NCBI GenBank assembly: GCA_029168955.1
Contig: JAPDOI010000009.1
Location: 1,426,001 to 1,490,000, forward strand
Reading direction: 5' to 3'
From: Aplectana chamaeleonis
Taxonomy: Eukaryota; Nematoda; Chromadorea; Rhabditida; Cosmocercidae
DNA: 64,000 nucleotides
A program made the position numbers and the translations under genes. Below, piece after piece: positions 55,600 through 64,000 of the stretch (within the stretch, counting starts at the first letter, position 1; each line of letters begins with the position of its first letter). The notes below the pieces were generated by a model. That model was not told the DNA's origin. It saw only the letters and a program-made list of their open reading frames with translations, and did no database searches.

Positions 55600-56078
55600 A
55601 AGGCACAGTCCAACCTCGTTATCGTTTTCTAGCCTATTAGCTTATCTTGGAGAGAACTTCGGGCTGATCACACTGGAGCCTCCAACATCGCTCAGAACCC
55701 ACTACGAACGGAGTTATGGCCCCTCAATAATGAAAACTTTGACGGTAAGAACTTCGTGGACGAGTTGTCTCGGACCTGTTTTTTCTCGTCGTTCGCCGCC
55801 ATCGCACCGGAGCAGACCACACTATAAAGCTAGACCGATAACAAATGGAAAAACATAGATTTTGATCAAAGCCCATGACCTGTCTCGTCCCTATTCGGAC
55901 CGGAATCCCTGAAGTGGGCGGAGGGAAAGGGAGCTGATTTGGGGTGGGGGGCGGAGGGAATGGGTGCTCGATTCTTCGCCCATTTTGAAGTGTTGATATT
56001 CCGCATTTGGCAGGGTTGCTGCACACAGCGGCCGGACCATAATATCAAATTTTACCCACGAGCTTGGACTGTGCCTTT
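55600..56078. mobile_element. ~480-bp element with TTAAAGGCACAGT ends, copy 2
   Basis: It is the second full copy of the element at 45632-46108, same orientation, with ends cttaaaggcacagtccaacc and gcttggactgtgcctttaac. Identity by eye is about 80-85%. The two copies lie in the same large intron/upstream region. Confidence 0.8.
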
Positions 56079-56079
56079 A

Positions 56080-57500
56080 ACGATCAACTCCAGTAAGGTA
56101 AGTCCTTTCGAACTGGACACTGCAGAATAGGTACTAATCTTCGGCCTACGTGCTGTTTTCTTAGAATCGACTTTTCAGTTCTTTACTGCGGACGGCGGAC
56201 GTTGAGGGGAATGGGCCTGGCGGGCACTAAATATTCACTTTTGAGGCTCTATAGAGGTAGTTTAGGCTTGTTTCAGCTGTTTTTCGACACTGTTGTGGCG
56301 AATTGTCTCGAAAATTTCTCTAGTGGGTCAAAAATTGAACGCTGTCCTGCCAGATTTTCGCAAAATTCCAGACTTTCTGTGTAAAAAAAAACGTTCAAAA
56401 CAAAACCACACCACACAAATAATACAATAGTAGAACTGATAAGGACATTGCCGTATTAAGGACATGACACAGACTAGCAACATAGCTTATCAATAGCGTA
56501 TTGCTTGCACGCCTTTTTCTCCCTCTCTTAGCAATGCTACAATTTGTATTCTACCAGAATCCTATGACACATTCCATTAATCGACACTTTCGGCGGGCAC
56601 GTGCCATATTTAAAATTCATACACATAAGAGTTTATGAATTTAATTCTCTTAAAAATGCTTCTATAGATCACTCCGCAGAAATTGGCATCCTATAAGTAA
56701 TAAAAAACAAAAATCAGTTATGCGCGCGCGGACAACAAACGTTAATGGCACGCAGAGCGTGGCGAGCGTGTCCCAAACCGTATAGTACGGACTCAAAACG
56801 GCCAAAGGAAAAAATCGAACTCACGAATCATTCGAAATATATTCACTGGAGATCCGGTGTCAGTAAATGAATTCCCCGCACCTGAACAACTCGGCAGAAT
56901 CAGAGGAAAAGGCATATTGCTTGATGATGGCAAATCTGATGTTGGCATGCTACAAAAAAAATTTCAACAACACACATGGCATTTATAAACGTAGTACTTT
57001 GAAAAAAAAAACAAGAAAATCGAAGACCCTGGACGAGACCCACAACCGCTCCGCATACGCGCCCGCCTGCGACGGAAACTGTCAATAGAAAAGAGAACGA
57101 CACGACTATTCGCTAAACCAGCGCTATGTCTTGTCCCGTTAACACAATGGAGATCAATTCCTGATTAAGTTTAGATTTTCTAGAACCCATCTCAAAATGT
57201 CTACAGCAGTAATACAATTTATTGTTAATTTGAGAAAAAAATCTAACAAAGCCAAAGCTTATCCGCTTAGTCTCTTTTTTTTAGTGCGCCTAAAATCCTA
57301 TCCGCTCCGTTTAAACGCCCACGCCTGTGATGGAAACTGTCATTGTGGAACTTGTATAAAATCAGGAGAAAATCTTTTCTTCACTGAAAATCGCTAACTC
57401 GTTTGATACTTTTTAATAGGAAGTTTTGGAAACAAAAAAGACTGCATAAATGCTGCGAATTATATATCAAAATGCGTATTTGACCTATATTTCCCAAAAG
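56080..57500. repeat. AT-rich intergenic region with a dispersed CCGCTCCGCATACGC motif
   Basis: No domain-bearing frame is present. A motif of the form aaccgctccgcatacgcgc.cgcctgcgacggaaactgtca appears at 57044-57086, in variant form at 57299-57345 and 57890-57935, and weakly at 58705-58745. Each copy is followed by AT-rich sequence containing aaaagaaaatc or tgcgaattatatatcaaaatgcgtatt-type words, so this is a diverged direct-repeat series of about 250-800 bp spacing. Confidence 0.5.
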
Positions 57501-57507
57501 AAAATCG

Positions 57508-57680
57508 CTGGGCGCGTGTGGGGCAGTGGCAAGAGGCGCCATAGTCACGCACACAGCCGAGTGATCGATCCTCGCTCAAAGTCAACCAACCCTTCAATCC
57601 CTTCGTGGGCAGGGAATCGGTAACAGACTTGTCTGGGACGATAAGAACACAGACCTGAGCATCGGCTGGTCATCAAAAGC
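57508..57680 (+). mobile_element. tRNA-derived SINE fragment
   Basis: tgtggggcagtggcaagag resembles a Pol III A box (TGGCGCAGTGG form), and gtgatcgatcctcgc resembles a B box (GGTTCGATCC form) about 45 bp later. The downstream body ccaacccttcaatcccttcg..gggaatcggtaacagacttgtctggg resembles a body that I recall from hookworm/strongylid SINE-like repeats. It is not an intact tRNA: the acceptor arms do not pair. Confidence 0.55.
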
Positions 57681-58179
57681 GGAAGCCAAATTCACATTCA
57701 AAAGCCTCTACGATTTTGAATGGAAGTCGAATGTGTGGAGCATCCCCGGAGGGATCGATATACGCAGGAAACCTAAATTTTTCATTCGCTGAAACTAGGA
57801 AGACGCGATCTACAAAATTCGCTCCGAACTTTTTTCGTCAATAAATGTGCATATTGCAAGGGATTAATGTCTAGTGCACCCAGATTCATAACCGCTCCGA
57901 GTACGCGCACGCCGATGACGAAAACTGACACTATGAATCAAACGAAATTAGGAAAAAAAGCCAAATTTCTTTAGTGCGCTATCCTCTTCAATACCAAAAA
58001 TTAGGAAGAACTTTTGAAAATGCATCAATTAACCACAACTAATGCGATCAGTTTATCAAAATGCATATTTTATCAATATTCTGAAATTTTTGATCAGACC
58101 TCGACTATGAAATCCCCCCGATGTTTTGGATCGAGTGATATCCATGATGCTGGGAAATGATTTCTACTCTGAAAATTTT

Positions 58180-58690
58180 CGCCCAGAAATTGCCGTGAAA
58201 TAGCCGAGAAATAGCCCACTAGGCTCCGCAGCGGCCCCTGTTGGGCTGTTTCGCGATTTTTCACAAAATAGACAAGAAATAGGCGAGAAATTACAAAAAA
58301 ATAACGAGAAGTAACCAATAATAACTAAGATACAGCCGTTGCCGGCTCGCCGATCCACCACCCGGGTCCGTCAGCGGTTGGGTGGGGTCTCAAGAGGCTG
58401 AGCGGGGTCAAAGTACCTCAAACCTGGGTAATTGAACCGACGGAGGTGTTGACATCTGAAGCATGCCTCTAGGATGCGTCGTATACTCACCTGGAGAGCA
58501 TTATTTCTCGGCAATTTCGCGGCGAGCCTTAATTGGCGGCTATTTTTCGGCATTATTAAGCGGCTATTTCTCGGATATTTCGCGGCTGTTTCGCAGCGAA
58601 CATTATTCGGCGGGTATTTCGCGGCTATCAAGCGGCAAGCAGGTGTTGCGCGGCTATTCCACGGCTATTTCTCGACCAAGACTCTCGAAG
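58180..58690. repeat. Inverted clusters of GGCTATTTCTCGG words around an SL1-like sequence
   Basis: At 58185-58310 the words read gaaatagccgagaaatagcc. At 58495-58685 they read ggctatttctcggatatttcgcggctg, five or more times. The two clusters are inverted relative to each other, with the SL1-like 22-mer (58417) between them. Frames here are by-products. Confidence 0.6.
58417..58438 (-). other. SL1-like 22-mer (20/22 to nematode SL1)
   Basis: On the minus strand it differs from SL1 at positions 5 (C) and 15 (G), is followed by GTACTTTGACC and preceded by CCGTC. It lies between two inverted arms of ggctatttctcgg-type repeats (58180-58310 and 58495-58685). Confidence 0.55.
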
Positions 58691-58769
58691 TAGAGCGCTA
58701 AGAATCATGACCGCGCCGCATACGCAAACGCCGCCGGTGCCGGAAGCTCTAATTAAACTAAAACCTTGC

Positions 58770-59054
58770 CTACCACAACACGTAATCTCCTTCGTTGTAG
58801 TGAATATCCGTCCTCGTAGTATTTGCCCAGGAGTTATCCTTCCATTGAGCACCACGAAGTAGCTGAACTGCCCGTCTCAGTACTAGAGGCGACTGATTCA
58901 GAACGCCCTCCGCTTTCCGTATCACGCATCCAATCGTCGGCGACAATCCCGCGTTCTCAACATGCTTCGGAGCACCCAATGGAACACACAGTTGTCGATT
59001 TCGAGCTCTAGCCGGATTTCCACCGTAGGCTACCCGACTCCGATTGTGGCTCAT
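58770..59054 (-). CDS. Exon-like ORF A, unknown family, paralogous to ORF B
   Basis: The frame starts MSHNR directly after a good acceptor (attctttcgtag|ATGAGCC) and contains SPTIGCVIRKAEGVLNQ, LLRGAQWKDNSW and HYNEGDYVLW, ending at a stop at 58770. ORF B at 60898-61353 has the same acceptor context, the same start (ATGAGCC) and matching PT.GCV.R...G.LN and GA.W..N.W spacing. That argues for two diverged copies of one exon rather than chance. The product is not recognised. It could be a gene-family exon or a remnant of a mobile-element protein. Confidence 0.4.
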   Translation of the reverse strand: MSHNRSRVAYGGNPARARNRQLCVPLGAPKHVENAGLSPTIGCVIRKAEGVLNQSPLVLRRAVQLLRGAQWKDNSWANTTRTDIHYNEGDYVLW

Positions 59055-60027
59055 CTACGAAAGAATTACACAATGGAGAAACACCTGACAACCCAAAACA
59101 AAAAAAAATGGGCCAAAGTTACAGTTGAACGCATCCGTCCTGCGTCTGCAGCTGCGAGAAAGTATAACTCCAGCCTGAAGCTACCTTCATACATTATCAC
59201 CAGTTGTGCCGTACACGCAAACCCAAGGACAATTGAGAAAAATTGCAGTGGCCAAAAAATGTCGAAAAGTCCAGAGAGAGAGTGGGAGAAGAAATATTGA
59301 AATTAAAAAAAAGTCTTTAGGGTCAATAAAATTGTGGCTGTTTCACATAGCGGTTGCGAAGTAGGGCTAAGGCGATATTCATACTCCTCGATGCCAGCGC
59401 GGCACGCGCGTGACGCGTGTACGTGGCGTTAGAGTATGAATACTTTCTACGCGCGTCAAGCGCTGCGACGTCATGGAGAAGGAACCTCAACTTCACCAAA
59501 GAAGCTGATTCTGTACATGCCGTGTACCATCACGATAAGAGAGGACTGTAATGGATTCAATTATTTTGAAATGGAATGACACTAATAATGGATTAATAAT
59601 GAAAATTATGAAAAAGTCGTTGCAGCCGTCGCCGCCATGGCGGAGCGGGCGTCACACGCGTGCCGCGCTGGCGCTGAGGAGCATATGTAGCGCCTATTAG
59701 AATCAAACGGCCTGTACTAGAGCTCTAGCGACACCCAAAGCGTAAAAAACAACCCAGAATGATGGTATCTGAGCAGATTCAAGCGAGCCGCTAGGCGGTG
59801 TTCAGAGTTTTGGCGGGGCAACGCGATGGCGCATGTCAGTGCGACGCAAAAATAGTGCCGTTCAAAAATTCAGGTTGAAACTGCGCAAACGCTGGGCGAC
59901 TACGCACAATTTCGCCCACGCAAGCAAGAGCAATTCTAGAATACCATTAGCAACAGATTTTCCGTGTTTGTTCGAGTGTAAGAGATCCTACTATTCGCAT
60001 TTTAGTGCTTTCATTATCGAGTTGGTG
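59055..60027. repeat. Intergenic; MITE family D copy 2 at 59370-59695
   Basis: gcgatattcatactcctcgatgccagcgcggcacgcgcg at 59373 pairs with cacgcgtgccgcgctggcgctgaggagcatatgtagcgcc at 59655-59693, as in the copy at 48285-48650. On either side nothing else is recognised. Confidence 0.65.
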
Positions 60028-60135
60028 TGCTAGGACGGGACCATACTTCCTGCGACCAGCGATAGTGCACCTCACGTATATCGACTTCCGGTCGATATTG
60101 ATGGTAAACATTGAGCCGCGTCGCTCGTCTCTGGA
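60028..60135. mobile_element. MITE family A, copy
   Basis: gggaccatacttcctgcgaccagcgatagtgcac...tatcgacttccggtcgatattgatggtaaac...cgcgtcgctcgtctctggaagt. It shares its centre and arms with 24941-25050 and 62505-62638. Confidence 0.7.
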
Positions 60136-60897
60136 AGTTTGCCTTCGCGCAACGTCCATCACGTCGCATTATATTGCAAGGCAATGCTAATGACGTCACG
60201 CGTAGGCGAAGCGCGTGTCATTTCAAATGGATCGCGCCTCTTCACTAAGAACACCTCACGACGACGCGGCGCGACGTCGATTGATCAATACGTACTTACG
60301 CTAATTATAACGTCGCGTCGCGTCCGTCACGTCTCGCATTAATTCTGAGCGTCGCCTTGTGTCAAATCTCGGCGGTGCTACAACCACGCCCTACCTGAGG
60401 CAAAAATCTCAATAATTTTCACAAACTACCTATAATTATACAGCCAAAATATTAACGATTCCCACAAAACTTTCGATTTTTTGAACCTAATTTCCTACCA
60501 CCACCTCCACCGCTGGTCGCGTCGCGGCACACCCCCAGCTAACGCTGTATTTGAGCCCTCCTGAGCCACCAAAGCGTCAAGACCCCGCCCATTTTTCGCT
60601 TGACCCCGTCCCAAAAACAAAAAATCTCGAACTGCTAGCCAAATCATGGTCGTTTTGCACCGTTTTTGACGCTTAGGACGGCGTAAGAATTCTGGCGCAG
60701 ACCACCATGAGAGTCTCAACCAAGCGTGTATGCTGCGGTGTAACTCGTCTACTTTTAGCCCAGCACAAAACCTACCACCTATTTCTTTATTTGCACCAAT
60801 TTTTCAATGGTATGCTGCCCTTAAAATGCTGATTCTGCACCAGCAATCATGGTAAAATGTACTTTTAGATAGCGTTTTTAATACAAAATGAAAAACT
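60136..60897. repeat. No gene recognised
   Basis: At 60165-60345 is a partly palindromic stretch with gcgtcgcgtccgtcacgtctcgcatt and ttgcgcaacgtccatcacgtcgcatt words. The remainder, including 60490-60720 with a GC-rich minus-strand frame, shows no domain. Confidence 0.35.
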
Positions 60898-61353
60898 CTA
60901 TTCAGCTTGGTAGCGCTGGCATCCACTAAGTAGCTTACTCAATAGGTCCGTACACAAATCGAAAAAAAACACTGCGTACCGCAGTAAGTTCTCCTTTTCA
61001 TAAACGTAGTTTTCTTGAGCCACTTGACCAGTCCACGGATTATCCGTCCATTCAGCGCCATGAGGTAGTAGCATCGGGTTCGGGGCACAGCAGACGGTCC
61101 GAGGTACACCCCGTCCCAAAAGATCTTTTCTCCCAACATTCCAAGGATTTCCTGTCCAATCAGCCCCACTGAGATTCTTCGTCGATCGCAGCTGAGGTCG
61201 CCCATTCAGTTCACCAAAGACACTCCGCATCACACATCCAAACGTCGGCAACGGCCTCCAGAACTCAGTTGTCCCTCCTCCTTCGACAGCTGGTTGTACT
61301 GCTGGGAATGGCGCTGGCAGATCTCTATAGTAGTACCTCCGTTTCCGGCTCAT
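60898..61353 (-). CDS. Exon-like ORF B, unknown family, paralogous to ORF A
   Basis: The acceptor is tttttcgtag|ATGAGCC, then MSRKRRYYYRDLPAP, LPTFGCVMRSVFGELNG and two GA.W..NPW motifs (GADWTGNPW and GAEWTDNPW) about 40 residues apart, followed by QENYVYEKENLLRYA. The final 25 or so residues may be intron read-through. A family B MITE (61370-61625) lies just upstream, in the presumed intron. No known domain is recognised and no partner exons were identified. Confidence 0.4.
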   Translation of the reverse strand: MSRKRRYYYRDLPAPFPAVQPAVEGGGTTEFWRPLPTFGCVMRSVFGELNGRPQLRSTKNLSGADWTGNPWNVGRKDLLGRGVPRTVCCAPNPMLLPHGAEWTDNPWTGQVAQENYVYEKENLLRYAVFFFDLCTDLLSKLLSGCQRYQAE

Positions 61354-61369
61354 CTACGAAAAACAGTAC

Positions 61370-61625
61370 TGTGCTTCTCTGGGCCTGATCCCGATCCGCC
61401 ATTGCGTCTCGACACGCGTTGCGGCCGCACGCGCTCGAGTCAGTCGAGTTTCCAGCGCCGAAGCCGACCCGATGAGACTTTTTTATACAGTTTTCAGTTT
61501 CCAAAACCCACCTAGAGTCAACAGATCGGCGGCTGCGGCGCTGGAAACTTCTCCGACTCGAAAGCGCGCGGCCGCAAAGTGTGTCGAGACGCGATTGCGG
61601 ACCAAAAGTTGGCCCAGAAAAGCAC
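61370..61625. mobile_element. MITE family B, copy 3
   Basis: cagtactgtgcttctctgggcctgatcccgatccgccattgcgtctcgacacgc is inverted as gtgtcgagacgcgattgcggaccaaaagttggcccagaaaagcacagtac. It shares the middle ccacctagagtcaacagatcggcggctgcgg. Confidence 0.85.
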
Positions 61626-61629
61626 AGTA

Positions 61630-61788
61630 CATATGGTCGATCACTGGTCGAGAGAGCGCCGCGTCGAACACATGTGTCACGCACGCAAGCGAGAAGGTAA
61701 TGATCCTATCACTACCTCCTCGCTTGCGTGCGTGCCCCATGTGTTCGACGCGGCGATCTCTCGAGCAGTGATCGACGATATACGATTG
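61630..61788. mobile_element. Palindromic MITE related to the insert in the satellite
   Basis: gtcgatcactggtcgagagagcgccgcgtcgaacacatg is inverted as catgtgttcgacgcggcgatctctcgagcagtgatcgac. The centre is cgcacgcaagcgagaaggtaatgatcc / tcactacctcctcgcttgcgtgcg. It directly adjoins MITE family B copy 3. The element at 14601-14722 is a diverged relative. Confidence 0.82.
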
Positions 61789-61789
61789 A

Positions 61790-62504
61790 TCTGACGCTTT
61801 GGCGATAAGCAACTCACTGAAGACCACCCTAAACTCAAAGTTTCGAAAAACGATTGATTGACGGTTGAGGGGAGAGACAAAAGAAACGACTTGAGATTTC
61901 GAAACTTTACTCACTTGGTTAGAACAGAACAGCACATGGTTCATTTTTTATGATTTCAAGAATTGCAAAAATTTTAGCCCACCCTTTGCTCAGTAGGGTT
62001 ATTTAGGACGCAGACCACAAGTATAAGATCCGTTTTCAAATTATCGGAAGACTGTCGTAGGTTACGTTGGATAGAACGTCATTCACCTACAGTCACCCAA
62101 CCTAATCATCCGTCCGAAAACGGACCTCTTTTTCGTGTTCTGCACCCTAAACAGCCTCTGGACAGATTTTGGGCCAAAAATGTATCAATTTCTTCTATGT
62201 CCCGAGTTCTTTAATTTAACAGTTTCGCTAATTCATTGCAATTTGTTTTTTTTTCTCGTCACTGATTGTTTTATTGGTTGTTTTTTTGGGGTTTTTTTCT
62301 CATTGTTCGATGCTAGCTTGCTTTGGCGCGTTCCTATAAACGTACCAAATAAATAAATCAATTTCTAAAATCTCTAAAAAAAACTTCGTGGTGCCATATC
62401 TGATCTACGCACGCGCATTTAGATTGAATAGAAACTTTAAAAACTTCAAATTGTTTCTTTTTGTCTGCCCCACAACCACCAATCGACCATGTTTAGAAAC
62501 TCCA
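61790..62504. repeat. Intergenic, family K copy, no gene
   Basis: At 61990-62130 is a family K-type block (agggttatttaggacgcagaccacaag...). 62190-62380 is T-rich, including aaataaataaatc. No domain-bearing frame was found. Confidence 0.4.
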
Positions 62505-62638
62505 GTTTTAGGCCGCGATCATACTTCCCGTGACCAGCGACGGCGACAGTGCACATCAGGCATATCGATTTTCAGTCGATATGGATGGTAAACATTGGGT
62601 CGCGTCGCTCGTCACTGGATGAGTGATCCCGGCCTAAG
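62505..62638. mobile_element. MITE family A, best-preserved copy
   Basis: The left end ttaggccgcgatcatacttcccgtgaccagcgacg pairs with cgtcgctcgtcactggatgagtgatcccggcctaa. The centre is atatcgattttcagtcgatatggatggtaaac. The full length is about 130 bp. Confidence 0.8.
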
Positions 62639-63901
62639 GCCTGGTGCATACTTGCGTCGCGGCGATGGGGTCGCGGTGTAGGAACTGGTACAACCCGCCG
62701 CGCCCAGCACAGTGATCGATCGCGCCTAGCACTGACAGTCGTCGCGCGCGGCCAATCTAGTGGGAGCTGCTATACGCGACGGTGCCGTGCCTGCGTCGCG
62801 GCCAATCTACACTGTGCCACAATGTGAGCGCTGTTTAGCGCCATCTGGATGGTGTGTCGATTCGTCGAGCACTGCAGTACGACACCGCGACGTAAACGCC
62901 AGACATCCGACCTGGAAGGCAATAATACGTTTGTTTCAAAAGTTTTTGGTTGGTAAGTAGCCTTGAATTCGTTTGGTATGTGTTCTAATCGACAGTTCGC
63001 GTAGATTATATAGCGACGGTCGGCCACTCGAAGATTTTCATTTTCCAGAATACTACCATGGATTTCTTCATGATTTCGATCATTCCAAATTTTCTTCTTT
63101 CATGATTTTTTAAAAGGCAATGCACTATTCCTTGTCCGAATTATGTTCGCATTGTTAATCATAGAGAGAGACACTCTATTTTGAGAACAAATATAACGAA
63201 AATGGAAAAATGATATCGAATTTCGCAGAAACTGGCGCTAATCCACATTTCGGAATTCACTTAAACTTTTTTCGCTCTGGGCTCCTGCCACGGTTGATTT
63301 GGGCGGTCAACCCACATTTCAAATTTGTTGAGCGATTTTCAAAAGGTTGTGATAGGTCACGCCGATACGTATCACTTAGTCGGTGGGTAAATGTTCTGGA
63401 TTTAGGTAGGTGCAGCCTTGCCTAGAATGGGTCTTTTTGGGTGCTGATCACTACGGAATTCTCCAACGATTAAGGTTTTTTATGATTCGCGATCTTTACG
63501 AAGTATAAAACGTCAATCAGCCACCTTACATGATTTTGAAATATCCAAAGAAGTATCTTATCAATGATCGCTGCCTTGAAAGTCTCCATAGGTTAAGTTT
63601 TAGACAAATTTTAAATTGAACAGTTCACCTCACATATAGAGTAATTAGATAAAAAGGTAAAGGACGAAATGAACTTCGTGTTAAGCATCTACAAACGAGC
63701 CTGTGTTGGATGATAGAAGATTAGACCCTATTTGCTGATGAACAAACGAGATATTTGAGATGAACAAACACACTTTCAAGAATGTAGTGTGTATTTTGTC
63801 GTTAGCGCAATATTGCGTCATCTTCATTGGCGACGTCGTTGAGCACTCTCTGTCGCGGCGACGCCGTCGCACGCGCGACGAAGTATGCACTAGGCCTAAG
63901 A
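62632..63901. mobile_element. 1.27-kb non-autonomous element with CTTAGGCCTAGTGCATACTT-type ends
   Basis: Left end cctaaggcctggtgcatacttgcgtcgcggcga; right end cgtcgcacgcgcgacgaagtatgcactaggcctaag, an inverted match of about 30 bp. The interior has gtcgcggcc words near the left and AT-rich sequence elsewhere, with no transposase frame. It starts where the family A MITE ends. Confidence 0.65.
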
Positions 63902-64000
63902 TTAGGCTGGTCCATAGTTAGGCCCAAATCTATTTCACCCTTTATCACCAGCCGTGTCGCCAGCACTGACTACATAGCTCGTCACATAAACTATAGAAAC

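Noticed and set aside
57508..57600. Possible tRNA gene
   Set aside because: A and B box-like words are present, but the acceptor and anticodon stems do not pair; a SINE fragment explains it better.
61325..61944. Minus-strand ORFs of 119-153 residues
   Set aside because: They run across two adjacent foldback MITEs and repeat on the opposite strand.

Overview
This is a gene-poor, repeat-rich stretch of a eukaryotic nuclear genome, most probably a nematode of the rhabditid/strongylid type. The evidence is short exons with T-rich ..TTTCAG acceptors, degraded RTE and CR1/Jockey-like LINEs, dozens of small palindromic MITEs, a hookworm-style tRNA-derived SINE fragment, and four short sequences closely resembling the nematode SL1 spliced leader. 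The species cannot be named from the sequence. No prokaryotic, viral or organellar features were seen.

Two protein genes can be reconstructed, both on the minus strand. (1) At 3002-7370, eleven candidate exons encode the first transmembrane domain of an ABCC10/MRP7-like ABC transporter. Ten join in frame. Exon 6346-6416 overlaps a MITE and would break the frame. The downstream NBD1 exons would lie to the left, where a Jockey/CR1-like LINE (1-2935) now sits. Upstream exons are separated by an RTE element (about 7430-9870). (2) At 30468-52504, sixteen exons join in a consistent phase chain. The nine downstream exons encode a complete catalytic domain of the Angel branch of CCR4-type EEP nucleases, with every expected catalytic motif intact. 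The seven upstream exons encode an acidic region with repeated VIDLT/VVDLT motifs, the classic form of SUMO-interacting motifs, and possibly a basic nuclear localisation signal. A further related exon lies at 54319/54376-54440. This SIM-array plus Angel architecture is the most interesting protein-level feature of the window.

Layout: 1-2935 LINE; 2936-7370 transporter exons with MITE-filled introns; 7430-9870 RTE; 10158-12066 a 1.9 kb element with about 270 bp inverted termini; 12.1-13.6 kb dispersed repeats; 13.6-16.75 kb a (GT)n tract and a 21-bp-based satellite with a ~148 bp higher-order period; 18.4-22.85 kb a CR1-like LINE split by a non-autonomous Helitron (19389-22448) whose two inverted arms carry 42-bp satellite arrays; 22.85-30.4 kb intergenic repeats; 30.5-52.5 (or 54.4) kb the Angel/SIM gene with large repeat-stuffed introns; 54.5-64 kb intergenic repeats with a SINE-like fragment and two mutually related exon-like ORFs (58770-59054, 60898-61353, minus).

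Most long open frames are not genes. The longest (19543-20847, minus) is open only because the satellite period is a multiple of three. Exon limits were read by eye from splice motifs, reading phase and family similarity. They have not been checked against transcripts.
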